Assembly (NCBI GenBank): GCA_963697695.1
Contig: OY969094.1
Span: 1,674,001-1,738,000 of the forward strand
DNA: 64,000 nucleotides
From: VRUE01 sp963697695
GTDB lineage: Bacteria; Actinomycetota; Thermoleophilia; Solirubrobacterales; 70-9
Direction of reading: 5' to 3'
Shown: positions 23,491 through 32,561 of the stretch, one piece after another
Numbering within the stretch: the first letter of the stretch is position 1
Layout: every line of letters starts with the position of its first letter
The notes under the pieces: model-generated
What the model saw: the letters and a program-made list of their open reading frames with translations, nothing else
Told to the model about the DNA's origin: nothing
Databases searched by the model: none
Translations under genes and position numbers: made by a program

Positions 23491-25683
23491 ATGCAACCGA
23501 GAAAGACCAACATCGCAGCCCGCGCAGCTCGTTGGAGCGCCACCCATCGCAAGGTCGCCATCTTCGGATGGCTCGCCTTCGTCATCGTGTCTGTCTTCAT
23601 CGGCGGTGCGGTCGGACAGAAGCAGCTGACCGACGCCGAAGCGGTCTCCGGCGAGTCGGGCCGGGCTGAGCTCGCGCTCGAACGCGCCGAGCTCAATCCC
23701 AACGAAGAGACGGCGCTCGTCCAGAGCGACCGCTTGACCGCAACCGACCCGGCCTTCGAAGCCGCGGTCGACGAAGCGACGCAACGACTGAGGGACGTCC
23801 CCGCGGTCATGAAGGTCAGCTCGCCGGCCGACGGGGGCGGTCAGGTCTCCGCCGACGGCCACACGGCGCTGATCGAATTCGAGATCGCCGGCGACGCGAC
23901 CCAGGCCGAAGGAAGGGTCGATGCCACCCTCGCCGCAACCGCAGCCGCGCAGGCGAACAACCCGGATGTCCGGGTCGAGCAGTTTGGGAGCGCCAGCGCC
24001 TCCAAGGCACTCGACGAGGTCTTCGCCGAGGACCTCAGCAAGGCGGAGACGACCTCTCTGCCGATCACCCTGCTGATCCTTCTGGTCGCCTTCGGCGCCC
24101 TGGTCGCCGCCTTCGTGCCCCTGCTGATCGGCTTCAGCTCGGTGCTGGCGACCCTCGGCCTGCTGGCGCTGCCGAGTCAGCTGGTCCCGATGGACCCCAA
24201 CGTCTCAGCGGTCGTGGTCCTGATCGGCCTCGCCGTCGGCGTCGACTACTCGCTCTTCTACATGCGCCGCGAGCGCGAGGAGCGGCGGGCGGGGCGCACC
24301 GCCGCGGCCTCGCTCGAAGCTGCGGCGGCGACCTCGGGGCGGGCGGTGCTCGTCTCCGGTCTGACCGTGATCGCGGCAATGGCCGGGATGCTGCTCAGTG
24401 GCGACCCGACCTTCACCTCGTTCGCGGTAGGGACGATGACCGTCGTCGGAGTGGCGATGTTCGCTTCGCTGACGGTGTTGCCGGCGGTACTCTCGAAGCT
24501 TGGCGACCGGGTCGAAAAGGGCCGGATACCGTTCCTCTCCCGTATGCGCGAGCGGCGTCACGGGCGCTCGATGTGGACCGGGATCGTCGACCGTGTGATG
24601 CGGCGCCCCGTCGTTGCGACGATCGCCTCGGCAGGTGTGCTGATCGCGCTGGCGCTGCCGGCGCTGGGCATGCACACCGTCGTCAGCGGCGCCGACGACC
24701 TGCCGCGGGACATCCCGGTGGTCAAGACCTACGACCGTCTCACCGCAGCCTTCCCGGGCGAAGCGGCCGGGGCGAGGGTCGTGGTCGAGGCCGATGACGT
24801 CAGCTCCGGCCCGGTTGCGGCGGCGATCGTCGACCTGCGCAGCGGCGCCGAGGCCGATCCGGCGGTCGTCGGTGAGGTGACGGTGAAGCGCAATGCCGAT
24901 GGCACTGTCGCGGCGATCGACATCCCCACCGTCGGCAGCGGCAGCGATGCAGCCGCGACGCGGGCGATGGAGCAGATCCGCGAGCAGGTGGTGCCGGCGG
25001 CGTTCGCCGGAGTGCAAGGAGCAAGCGTCAACGTCACCGGGGATGCCGCCCAGTCGAAGGACTTCAACGATCTGCTGGCCCAGCGCCTGCCGCTCGTCTT
25101 CGCCTTCGTGCTCGGACTGGCCTTCCTGCTGCTGTTGATCACCTTCCGCTCGATCGTCGTCCCGATCAAGGCGATCGTGCTGAACCTGCTCTCAGTCGGC
25201 GCGGCCTACGGAGTCCTGGTGCTGGTCTTCCAGAACGGGCTCGGCGAGTCGCTGCTGGGCTTCCACTCCAACGGTGGCATCAGCTCCTGGCTGCCGATGT
25301 TCCTGTTCGTGATCCTCTTCGGGCTCTCGATGGACTACCACGTGCTGATCCTCAGCCGGGTCCGCGAGGGAATCGACAAGGGCATGAGCAGCGACGACGC
25401 GGTCCGCAGCGGAATCCTCGCCACGGCCGGCACGGTGACCAGCGCGGCGATGGTGATGGTGGCGGTCTTCGCCGTTTTCGCCACTCTCAGCATCATCGAC
25501 ATGAAGGAGATGGGAGTCGGCCTCGCCGTCGCGGTCCTGATCGACGCGACGATCGTCCGCGCCATCCTCCTGCCCGCGACGATGAAGCTCCTGGGCGACC
25601 GCAACTGGTACCTGCCCCGCTCGCTCTCCTGGCTCCCCCGAGTCGAGCATCCCGACCCCGAGCCGGCTCCCGCTCAGGGCTAG
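23491..25683 (+). CDS. MMPL/RND family transporter
   Basis: 730 residues from ATG 23491 (GAGAGGAA upstream). Two MMPL halves, each one TM helix plus a large extracytoplasmic loop plus a TM bundle. The bundle signatures are 'GLAVGVDYSLFYMRREREER' in the first half and 'LFGLSMDYHVLILSRVREGI' in the second; the Asp-Tyr pairs are the proton relay. Family members export lipids, polyketides or drugs using the proton gradient. Substrate unknown. Divergent from the REC-kinase-LuxR operon and followed by a strong terminator. Confidence 0.93.
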   Translation: MQPRKTNIAARAARWSATHRKVAIFGWLAFVIVSVFIGGAVGQKQLTDAEAVSGESGRAELALERAELNPNEETALVQSDRLTATDPAFEAAVDEATQRLRDVPAVMKVSSPADGGGQVSADGHTALIEFEIAGDATQAEGRVDATLAATAAAQANNPDVRVEQFGSASASKALDEVFAEDLSKAETTSLPITLLILLVAFGALVAAFVPLLIGFSSVLATLGLLALPSQLVPMDPNVSAVVVLIGLAVGVDYSLFYMRREREERRAGRTAAASLEAAAATSGRAVLVSGLTVIAAMAGMLLSGDPTFTSFAVGTMTVVGVAMFASLTVLPAVLSKLGDRVEKGRIPFLSRMRERRHGRSMWTGIVDRVMRRPVVATIASAGVLIALALPALGMHTVVSGADDLPRDIPVVKTYDRLTAAFPGEAAGARVVVEADDVSSGPVAAAIVDLRSGAEADPAVVGEVTVKRNADGTVAAIDIPTVGSGSDAAATRAMEQIREQVVPAAFAGVQGASVNVTGDAAQSKDFNDLLAQRLPLVFAFVLGLAFLLLLITFRSIVVPIKAIVLNLLSVGAAYGVLVLVFQNGLGESLLGFHSNGGISSWLPMFLFVILFGLSMDYHVLILSRVREGIDKGMSSDDAVRSGILATAGTVTSAAMVMVAVFAVFATLSIIDMKEMGVGLAVAVLIDATIVRAILLPATMKLLGDRNWYLPRSLSWLPRVEHPDPEPAPAQG

Positions 25684-25696
25684 GCAACGGTTTGCG

Positions 25697-25732
25697 CACA
25701 CGGCCCCGGCCCCAGCCAGCCGGGGCCGTGTG
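25697..25732. terminator. Strong hairpin terminator after the MMPL gene
   Basis: CACACGGCCCCGGC (25697-25710) pairs perfectly with 25719-25732 over 14 bp with an 8-nt loop, followed by TTGCTT. It stands 13 nt after the MMPL stop and between convergent genes, so it may act on both strands. Confidence 0.8.
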
Positions 25733-25771
25733 TTGCTTGAAGAACGCTTATGGGTGCATGCGGCTTGCGGG

Positions 25772-26185
25772 TCAGACCGAGCGAAGCAGCAGGAAGACCG
25801 CGAAGGCGAGGCCCATGGTGCCGAAGGACCAGGCCCAGATCCGGGCGTAGCCTCCGACCAGGCCATACCTGCGGGGCTTGCGCCGCTTCGGTTCTCCTGG
25901 GTACGGAAGATCGGAGATCTCAGTCAGGTCCACCTGTTCGCTTTCGCTCAGCGTCGTCGCCAGCAGGGCGCGCGCCTCCTCGGCCCGGTGGGCATGAACC
26001 ATCACTTGTTGCGACCCTCCACCCGGGCTCAGCAAGCCGAAGCCGAGAGAGGGACCGTCGATGCCCACCCGCTGCAGAACGCTGGGAATACCAGAGCTCT
26101 CCAGTAGCCCCTTGATCATCTCCCCTTCCGCCAGATCGTTGGCGTAGGCAACCCCGACCAGCTCCGCTCCGTCACCGGCGTCCAT
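25772..26185 (-). CDS. DUF2007-like protein with C-terminal membrane helix
   Basis: 137 residues. The N-terminal 75 residues fit DUF2007 (putative signal-transducing, PII-like fold): 'LVGVAYANDLAEGEMIKGLL', 'SGIPSVLQRVG', 'VMVHAHRAEEARALL'. A basic linker and one TM helix ('AWSFGTMGLAFAVFLLLRSV') follow, so it is probably anchored with the domain in the cytoplasm. Role unknown. Confidence 0.78.
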   Translation of the reverse strand: MDAGDGAELVGVAYANDLAEGEMIKGLLESSGIPSVLQRVGIDGPSLGFGLLSPGGGSQQVMVHAHRAEEARALLATTLSESEQVDLTEISDLPYPGEPKRRKPRRYGLVGGYARIWAWSFGTMGLAFAVFLLLRSV

Positions 26186-26255
26186 AGCTCTCAGATTTTA
26201 AGTTCTGGCACACCCGGGTCTAGTTCGGTGACAGTAAGAGATCAAGCGTCGCCCG

Positions 26256-26352
26256 GTGCCGCGAATCAGCAGCTTCTATGGATCACGATTTGGATGTACT
26301 ACGACGAGATCCATCACCGAGCCACTGCCATAAGCGGGACTACCATCAAGGG
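26256..26352 (+). pseudogene. Remnant of a DUF4160 gene
   Basis: From GTG 26256 the start reads 'VPRISSFYG', the usual DUF4160 opening. One base is then missing, and the next frame continues 'ITIWMYYDEIHHRA', also family-typical. The rest of the roughly 85-residue domain is gone or scrambled before the DUF2442 start at 26353. DUF4160 and DUF2442 genes normally occur as adjacent pairs, which supports the reading. Frameshift plus truncation make it non-functional. Confidence 0.65.
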
Positions 26353-26619
26353 ATGCGCAGCACACCGCTGTTGATCGAAGCCACTCCGTCCAGGGGCCAC
26401 TCCGTCCACGTCCGCTTCGAGGATGGCCTGGTCGCTGACGTCGATCTCAGTTACCTGCTCGCCTACGGTGGAGTCTTCGAGCCTCTTCGAGACCATGAGT
26501 ACTTCCGCCGGCTGCGCGTTGACGCAGACGCGGGCACGAGTGTCTGGCCAAACGAAGCCGACATCGCCCCAGAGACTCTGTACGCGCGCGCCCAGCGATG
26601 CGCAGCCGAGATGGCCTAA
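26353..26619 (+). CDS. DUF2442 family protein
   Basis: 88 residues from ATG 26353 (AAGGG close upstream). The whole protein is a DUF2442 domain: 'HSVHVRFEDGLVADVDLSYL', 'YGGVFEPLRDHEYFRRLRVD', 'TSVWPNEADIAPETLY'. These small proteins form predicted toxin-antitoxin-like pairs with DUF4160; here the partner upstream is broken, leaving an orphan. Overlaps the convergent transporter gene by 4 bp. Confidence 0.9.
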   Translation: MRSTPLLIEATPSRGHSVHVRFEDGLVADVDLSYLLAYGGVFEPLRDHEYFRRLRVDADAGTSVWPNEADIAPETLYARAQRCAAEMA

Positions 26620-27776
26620 GGGGTACTTGCCTGCGGCTCTCCCTCGGCGGCGCGGATGTCGGCTGAGATGCGGACGGCGGCGGAGAGGAGGGTCGCGGCC
26701 AGGACCAGGCCTACTACGCCGAAGAGGCAGCCGCCGGCGATCGTTGCGATCAGGACGACGAGGGGATGCAGTTTCAGCGCGGCGCCGTAGGCGATCGGCT
26801 GGACCAGCTGCTGCAGGACGCCGTTGGCAAGCAGGACGATGACGGCGAGGGCCAGGGCTGTCTCCGGTCCCTGATCCCCGAGGGCGATCAGAACCGCGAA
26901 GGCACCTGCTGTCCAGGCGCCGAGGTAGGGGACGAAGCCGCCGACGAAGGTGACGACGGCGATCGTTCCGGCCAGGGGAACGCCGAGGAGCAGCGCGCCG
27001 GCCCCGACGATCAGCGAGCTCCAGACGGAGACGACGGTGACGCCGAGGAAGTAGCCGCGCATGCTGCCGGCCACCCGGTTCATCATCGACCGGGCGACCG
27101 GGACGGGAACGCCGAGGTGGCGCTCGACGAACCCGCCGATCGTCGGCATGTCCTTGAGCATGAAGAAGAGGCTGAGAGCGGTGAAGGAGAGGAAGACGGC
27201 GAGCGAGGCGAGCTTGTCGACCCCGCCGATGAGGCCCTGGGTCAGCGCCTGGAAGGCGTCGCTGATCGAGGTGCCGGCCCCGGCGTTCGCGTCGGCGGCA
27301 GTGGGGGCCTTGACGCCGAGGTCGCGGGCCAGGGACTCGATCTCGTTCGCCCCCTCCTGCAGCCTCTCGGAGAGGCTGTCCGCCTGGCCGGCGATCCCGG
27401 TCAGGACGATCAGGCCGACGGCGGCGCCGACGGCGACGATCAGGAGGAAGACAAGCCCCGCCCCGACGCCCCGCGGAATGCCGTGCCGGCGGAGCCAGTC
27501 GACCAGGGGCGAGGCGACCGAGGCGACGATTCCCGCCACGATCACCGGCATCACGATCGTCTGCGTCTGGGCGAGCAGCCAGATCGCGCCGATCAGCGCC
27601 GCGCCGGCCCCGACCAAGAGCCAGGACGAGAAGCCGAGGTCGCGCAACCACCTGGGAGCGGCGAAGATCCCGCTCAGTGCGCCCGGGTCGATCTCGATGA
27701 CTTCTTCTTCTCCGCCATCTCCCTCGCCTCCAGGACGGCGCAAACGCCCGCGGAAGATCGTTCGCCGCTCGCTCAT
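26616..27776 (-). CDS. AI-2E family transporter (TqsA/PerM-like)
   Basis: 386 residues from ATG 27776. A soluble acidic N-terminus precedes seven or eight TM helices. Family landmarks include 'MPVIVAGIVASVASPLVDWL', 'GYFLGVTVVSVWSSLIVGAG', 'AVVTFVGGFVPYLGAWTAG' and 'NGVLQQLVQPIAYGAALKLH'. Proteins of this family export AI-2 or work as Na+/H+ antiporters; for actinobacterial members the substrate is unknown. Divergent from the MBL hydrolase. Confidence 0.92.
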   Translation of the reverse strand: MSERRTIFRGRLRRPGGEGDGGEEEVIEIDPGALSGIFAAPRWLRDLGFSSWLLVGAGAALIGAIWLLAQTQTIVMPVIVAGIVASVASPLVDWLRRHGIPRGVGAGLVFLLIVAVGAAVGLIVLTGIAGQADSLSERLQEGANEIESLARDLGVKAPTAADANAGAGTSISDAFQALTQGLIGGVDKLASLAVFLSFTALSLFFMLKDMPTIGGFVERHLGVPVPVARSMMNRVAGSMRGYFLGVTVVSVWSSLIVGAGALLLGVPLAGTIAVVTFVGGFVPYLGAWTAGAFAVLIALGDQGPETALALAVIVLLANGVLQQLVQPIAYGAALKLHPLVVLIATIAGGCLFGVVGLVLAATLLSAAVRISADIRAAEGEPQASTP

Positions 27777-27830
27777 CGCCCCAGCGGACGATACGCGCCG
27801 CTTCCGACGCGCAGGACGGGCGGTGCGGAC

Positions 27831-28589
27831 ATGACGGCGCTCGATCGCGTCACCTACGTCGGGCATGCGACCGTCCTCCTCGAGCTCGACGGCGCCCGGC
27901 TGCTCACCGATCCGGTGCTGCGCGCCCGGGTCGGCCCGCTGCGCCGCCAGGGAGCGCCGCCTCCGCGGGAGAGCCTGAAGGACCTCGACGCGGTGCTGGT
28001 CTCACACCTGCACCACGACCACGCCGACCTGCCTTCGCTGCGCGGGATCGGTCGCGACGTGCGGATGCTCGTGCCGCCCGGCGCAGGGGACTTCTTCGAG
28101 CGCCGCGGCTTCTCCGCCGTCTCGGAGCTGGCGCCGGGAGAGTCGAGCCGGGTAGGCGGAGTCTCAGTTACCGCCACCGAGGCGGCGCACGCCGGCGGAC
28201 GGCTCTTCGCCGCGGACGCCGAGGCGGTCGGGTTCCTGCTGGGCGGTAGCCGCCACCGGATCTACTTCGCCGGCGATACCGATCTCTTCGACGGGATGGA
28301 GGGGCTGGTGGACGAGCTGGACCTCGCACTGCTGCCCGTCTGGGGCTGGGGACCGAGCCTCGGTCCCGGGCACCTCGATCCCGAGCGTGCCGCCCGCGCG
28401 GCGGCTCTGCTCTCCCCGCGGATCGCCGTGCCGATTCACTGGGGGACCCTTTACCCACTCGGCCTGGCGCGCTTTCGGCCCGACCCCCTCCACTCGCCGC
28501 CGCGGGAGTTCGCCGCCCGAGTGGGCGAGCTGGCTCCTCAGGTGGAGACGCGGGTGCTGTCCCCGGGAGAGGCGACCTCGCTCTCGTAG
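27831..28589 (+). CDS. MBL-fold metallo-hydrolase
   Basis: 252 residues from ATG 27831. Metallo-beta-lactamase fold: 'VTYVGHATVLLELDGARLLT', metal motif HxHxDH in 'VSHLHHDHADLPSLR', 'AAHAGG', 'IYFAGDTDLFDGMEGL', and a C-terminal 'VPIHWGTLYPLG'. This spacing matches UlaG/RomA-like lactonase or phospholipase relatives that bind two metals. Substrate not assignable. Its last 52 bp overlap the convergent gene on the other strand. Confidence 0.92.
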   Translation: MTALDRVTYVGHATVLLELDGARLLTDPVLRARVGPLRRQGAPPPRESLKDLDAVLVSHLHHDHADLPSLRGIGRDVRMLVPPGAGDFFERRGFSAVSELAPGESSRVGGVSVTATEAAHAGGRLFAADAEAVGFLLGGSRHRIYFAGDTDLFDGMEGLVDELDLALLPVWGWGPSLGPGHLDPERAARAAALLSPRIAVPIHWGTLYPLGLARFRPDPLHSPPREFAARVGELAPQVETRVLSPGEATSLS

Positions 28590-30610
28590 CTCGAGTGCCC
28601 CAGCTGGGCCAGCCAGCTGCGGAATATGCGGTGGACCCGCTCCGCCCCGATGACCTCCTCCTCGGGCCAGGCCAGCTCGCTGGGATGGAGGACGAAGGGG
28701 AAGCTCTGCGTTCCGCCCATCCCGCCGTGCGAGCCGACCAGCTCCTCGAAGGCGGCGACTTCGCCGAACTGCGGCCAGAAGGTGCTGTTGACCATCAGGT
28801 CGGCGCAGTGGGGGAAGCCGTCGGTGCGCCGCAGGTGGTCGGCGGCGTTGGGGCCGAAGGGCGCGAGCGGATCCTCGCCCTCGACCCGGTCCTCGTCGAG
28901 GAACACGGTCCCCGTCTTGCCGACGGCCATCGGCCCGAAGCGCTCGGAGCGCACCAGGACGAACCCGACACCGGGGTGGTCGCGGAGCGCCGTCACAAGC
29001 CCCGGGTACAGCGCCTCGATCCGCTCCAGGGTCACCCGGCCCGGCTCGCGCGGGAAGCTGATCAGCCCGAGGCAGCCCGAGGCCATCACCGACAGCTCGG
29101 GCACCTCCTTCCCGTGCGCCTCTTCGATGTCACGGCGAGCGTCGGAATCGAGGGCGACCGCGCCGTCGGCGCGACGATCCCGCGTCGCGAGCTGCACCGT
29201 GCGGCCGGCCGCGGTGTCGTCGCGCGCGATCTCGGTCAGGCCGGCGCTGAGGTAGGCGAGCGAGTCGTCGTCGCCTCCTTCGACGGCGATCGTGCTCTCC
29301 GGCCGGCCGGCGGCGCGGACCACGTCCTCGAGCGTCTCGCCGTAGCGGTCGCGGAAGGTTTCGCCCTGCGACTGGCCGTGGTCGGAGAGCACCACAAGGC
29401 GGTAGGGGCGCGGCGCCTCGGAGCAGGCGGCGGCGATTCTCGCGATCTGGCGGTCGAGGTCGCGCAGCACGGCGAGCGCGTCGTGCCGCTCGATCCCGGA
29501 GTGGTGGGCCACCTCGTCATAGGCGAGGAAGGTGGTGTAGATCGCCGGGCGCCCGGCGAGGATGTCGCCGACCACGGCGGCGACCTGCAGGTCGCGCTGG
29601 ACGATCGTGCCCCAAGCGCGGACGAAGGCGTAGGAGCGGCTGCGAGCGATCCGGGGGCGAACGTCGTCGCGGACCTGGGCACGGGCCGCCCGGCGCTCGC
29701 GCGCCACCTCGGCGAGGACGAGGACGAAGGTGCGGGCGACAGCGGAGGGGCGGGCGAAGTAGGCCGCGTAGTCGCGGCCGATAGGCCGGCGCCGCCGCAG
29801 CGCCGTGCTCATCGTCAGCATCGAGTGCGGTGCGTCGCCGGAGAGGATGTTGGCGCGGCTGGCGCCGTCGGCGTGCAGCAGCCCGCGGCCGTCCGAGTGC
29901 CGCCGCTCGAGCTCTTCCGCGTCGCGCGGATGGTTGGTAACGATCGCCGTATCGCGGTCCTTCTCCCACCAGCGGAAGGCCGGCATGTCGTCGTTGTTGC
30001 CGTGCAGGAGGCCGGCCTGGCAGGCGCCGGTCTGCGAGGACCAGTCCGTCTCCCACCTGTGCAGCTCGTGGGAGCCGCCGCGCAGCCAGGCGGCCAGGTT
30101 CGGGGCGCTGCCGTCGCTGAGCGCGCGCCGCAGAACGTCGTATGCCAGCCCGTCGATCTCGAGGAAGACGATGCCCGGGACCTCGCTGCGGACGGTCTGC
30201 TTGCGGCGCCGCAGCTGCCGCCGCACGACGTGGAGGTACCAGGAGTCGTCCTCGTCGATGGCGAGCAGCGCGTAGACCACCGCGGTGATCGCCGTCATCG
30301 CGACCGCCACCACGATCCCCTCCAGCACGCCGTCGATCCGGGCGCCCGGCAGGAGCTCGATGGCGAAGGCCACCAGCACCCCGTTCAGCACCAGCGCCGC
30401 CCCACCCAGGGTGAGGACCGTCAGCGGCAGCGCGAAGCGCGCCAGCACCGGCCAGACCAGGGCGTTGAGGAGCCCGATCAGCGCCGCCGCTCCGAGCGCG
30501 GCGGCAGCGCCGTCCAAGACGAAGCCGGCAAGGGCCTCTGAGAGCAGCAGCAGGGTGAGCGCGTCCAGCAGGAGGACGAGAACCCCCCGCCGGAGGACGC
30601 GAAGGCTCAT
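28538..30610 (-). CDS. Membrane protein with alkaline-phosphatase-fold phosphodiesterase domain
   Basis: 690 residues. Residues 1-120 hold four TM helices like the phage-holin-4/DUF360 family ('AAALIGLLNALVWPVLARFA', 'LTLGGAALVLNGVLVAFAIE'). The rest is an alkaline phosphatase superfamily domain. Metal and nucleophile sites are visible: Asp in 'IVFLEIDGLAYDVL', Thr in 'DWSSQTGACQAG', 'TTFLAYDEVAHHSG' and 'VVLSDHGQSQGETF'. Type I phosphodiesterase/nucleotide pyrophosphatase-like activity is likely, substrate unknown. Holin-like plus phosphatase fusions recur in actinobacteria. Confidence 0.9.
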   Translation of the reverse strand: MSLRVLRRGVLVLLLDALTLLLLSEALAGFVLDGAAAALGAAALIGLLNALVWPVLARFALPLTVLTLGGAALVLNGVLVAFAIELLPGARIDGVLEGIVVAVAMTAITAVVYALLAIDEDDSWYLHVVRRQLRRRKQTVRSEVPGIVFLEIDGLAYDVLRRALSDGSAPNLAAWLRGGSHELHRWETDWSSQTGACQAGLLHGNNDDMPAFRWWEKDRDTAIVTNHPRDAEELERRHSDGRGLLHADGASRANILSGDAPHSMLTMSTALRRRRPIGRDYAAYFARPSAVARTFVLVLAEVARERRAARAQVRDDVRPRIARSRSYAFVRAWGTIVQRDLQVAAVVGDILAGRPAIYTTFLAYDEVAHHSGIERHDALAVLRDLDRQIARIAAACSEAPRPYRLVVLSDHGQSQGETFRDRYGETLEDVVRAAGRPESTIAVEGGDDDSLAYLSAGLTEIARDDTAAGRTVQLATRDRRADGAVALDSDARRDIEEAHGKEVPELSVMASGCLGLISFPREPGRVTLERIEALYPGLVTALRDHPGVGFVLVRSERFGPMAVGKTGTVFLDEDRVEGEDPLAPFGPNAADHLRRTDGFPHCADLMVNSTFWPQFGEVAAFEELVGSHGGMGGTQSFPFVLHPSELAWPEEEVIGAERVHRIFRSWLAQLGHSSYESEVASPGDSTRVST

Positions 30611-30645
30611 TGCCTACGCGTCCTCGCTTGTCGCATGGCTAACCG

Positions 30646-32391
30646 CTAGCGACGAGCGCCTTTTTTGCCTTTTTTCTGTTTCTTGACCTTCCACTGAGCG
30701 GTTGCCGGAGTGGCGTCCACGTTACCGGCGGCGTCCACCGCGGCGACCTGCAGGGTATGGCGGCCGAATTTCAATTTTTTCAGTTTCAGCGGTGAGGAGC
30801 ACGGTGCGAAGTCACCGGCGTCCAGCTTGCAGCGGAAGGTCGAACCGGCCTCGGTCGAGGAGAACTCGATCGTCGCGGCCCGTTTCCTGGTTTTTTTCGG
30901 CGGTGCTTTGTCGATCTTCGTGTCCGGCACCGTTCTGTCCGTGTTGTCGGGAATCGTCACCGTGGAGGTCGACGGCGCGGCCGGAAGCGCGTCACCGGTG
31001 CTGGATTTGATCGTCACGGTGAATTTCTCCGCCGGCTCGTTGCCGTCGGCGGCGATCGTGATCGGAACCGACGCTTCGGTTTTCCCGGGCCCGAAGTTGA
31101 CGACCTGGTTGATCCCGGTGAAGTCGACGGCTTCCTGCGCGGTGTCCGAGAGGGTGCTCACGGTCACCGATCCGGCAAGGAGGCCAGGCACGCCGCTGCG
31201 AGTGATCCTCAGCTGATGAGTGGCGCCCTCGGACAGAGTCGGCGAAACCGAAGCCGGGGCGAAGCTCACCTGCCCTTTGGGCCTCGTCTCCAGCTCGACG
31301 GCGAACGGGGTGACCAGGAATCCCGAGTCGCCTCCCACGTCATCGGACACGAAGAATTTCCAGGCGCCGTTCGGGCTGATCGAATCGAAGGCCGAGAGTG
31401 AGGTCCCGTACGGTTCGGCCGGGGCAGGAGCGGCGAAGCTGTCCCCCGCTCCATAGTTGGTCGGTTTGTGACTGAAGGCACTGCAGACGTTGGTCGACCC
31501 GCTGTCTTCCATCAGCGCCGGCGCCTCGTCGTCCCAGCGCCAGAAGTAGTTGGTGATGTCGTAGGAGCCACAGGCGTCTGACATCAGCATCACCTTGGCG
31601 TCGTTGGGACCGACGAGAAGGATGTCCATGTCGTCGGGATGGCTGTGCGTGATCCCGTTGGCGACGATGTTCACGTCTGTGGTGATCCCGTTGTTGCCCG
31701 AGATGTTCTGAGTGAGCGGATAAGGATCGGCGGGGCCGCTGGTACCGCTGCCGGGGAACAGGGCGACGAAGGGCCCTGTTTCGATCGTGATCGACCAACC
31801 GCCCTCGATGTCTCCGACGTCGCCACCGGCGTCGTCACGGACGTAGAGTCGCCAGAACCCATTGGCGTTCTCGCCGTCGAAGCGACTCATCGTGGTCCCA
31901 TGCGGACCAGGGAATTCAGCGGGCCAGGTGTCGGTGGCGGCGTCATAGGAGCTTGGTTTGTAGAAGAAGCTCGTGCAGGCGCCGGCCGGGGTGTCGGGCA
32001 TGACTCCTGCCGCGTCATCGTCGAAGGTCCAGTCGAAGTCCTCGAAATCGGTGCCGTCGCAGGCGTCCGACATCAGCACTGTGCTGTCCCCCCTTGGCGA
32101 GACGACGATGATGTCGAGGTCGTCGGGGTGGGCGTGACCGATGTTCTCGAGCTTGACGTTGACGTCGGTGATCGTGCCGCCGAGACCGGTGACGCTGATT
32201 CCCGCGGGATACGGCGTTGCGTTGCCGGAGGTCGTCCCGGGCGCTCCAGAGGGGATTGTGATCGCCGTCGCACTGGAAAACGTCCCGGATGCAGCCTGCG
32301 CCGAGCCGGCGACGAGCAGCAGCATGGCAACCGCGGCGAAGATGAATGCAGCAAAGACTGAGCGAAGCCGACCGGCAGGCAGCGTATTCAC
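30646..32391 (-). CDS. Secreted protein with two P-domain-like modules and a Calx-beta domain
   Basis: 581 residues from GTG 32391 (AGGGGAG upstream). Signal peptide (about 1-33). Two tandem proprotein-convertase P-like jelly rolls follow (about 40-205 and 215-370), each with '(G/S)HxHPDD(L/M)DI' and 'D-(D/N)-(A/V)GG-D'. A Calx-beta repeat (about 375-490: 'SPTLSEGATHQLRITRSGVP') and a C-terminal Ig-like module ('GRHTLQVAAVDAAGNVDATP') end in a Lys-rich tail. No catalytic domain, so a calcium-dependent surface or adhesion role is inferred. Confidence 0.85.
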   Translation of the reverse strand: MNTLPAGRLRSVFAAFIFAAVAMLLLVAGSAQAASGTFSSATAITIPSGAPGTTSGNATPYPAGISVTGLGGTITDVNVKLENIGHAHPDDLDIIVVSPRGDSTVLMSDACDGTDFEDFDWTFDDDAAGVMPDTPAGACTSFFYKPSSYDAATDTWPAEFPGPHGTTMSRFDGENANGFWRLYVRDDAGGDVGDIEGGWSITIETGPFVALFPGSGTSGPADPYPLTQNISGNNGITTDVNIVANGITHSHPDDMDILLVGPNDAKVMLMSDACGSYDITNYFWRWDDEAPALMEDSGSTNVCSAFSHKPTNYGAGDSFAAPAPAEPYGTSLSAFDSISPNGAWKFFVSDDVGGDSGFLVTPFAVELETRPKGQVSFAPASVSPTLSEGATHQLRITRSGVPGLLAGSVTVSTLSDTAQEAVDFTGINQVVNFGPGKTEASVPITIAADGNEPAEKFTVTIKSSTGDALPAAPSTSTVTIPDNTDRTVPDTKIDKAPPKKTRKRAATIEFSSTEAGSTFRCKLDAGDFAPCSSPLKLKKLKFGRHTLQVAAVDAAGNVDATPATAQWKVKKQKKGKKGARR

Positions 32392-32426
32392 GACTGGTCT
32401 CCCCTAGGTGGTTTGTGAGCGGGCCT

Positions 32427-32455
32427 ACCTTATGAGTCGAGCATCCCGATCACAA
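32427..32455 (-). promoter_or_regulatory. Promoter of the P-domain protein
   Basis: On the minus strand TTGTGA (32455-32450) and TAAGGT (32432-32427) are 17 nt apart. TAAGGT fits the actinobacterial TANNNT -10. The inferred start near 32420 gives a leader of about 30 nt that contains the AGGGGAG ribosome site. Confidence 0.5.
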
Positions 32456-32561
32456 GCTGAGGCCGTTTCCCACTCAACCTATGACCTAATGAAACGGCCG
32501 CCTGCGCAAACGAACGCCGAGTGCGAGACTGCCTGCGAAGGCAACCAAACCCGAGAAGGCG

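Noticed and set aside
26766..27830. Long N-terminal extension of the MBL hydrolase
   Set aside because: It is antisense to the AI-2E family transporter; the hydrolase fold begins at ATG 27831.
28538..28589. Frameshift or misassembly at the 52-bp overlap of the MBL and phosphodiesterase genes
   Set aside because: Both C-termini look natural and convergent overlaps of this size occur in dense genomes.
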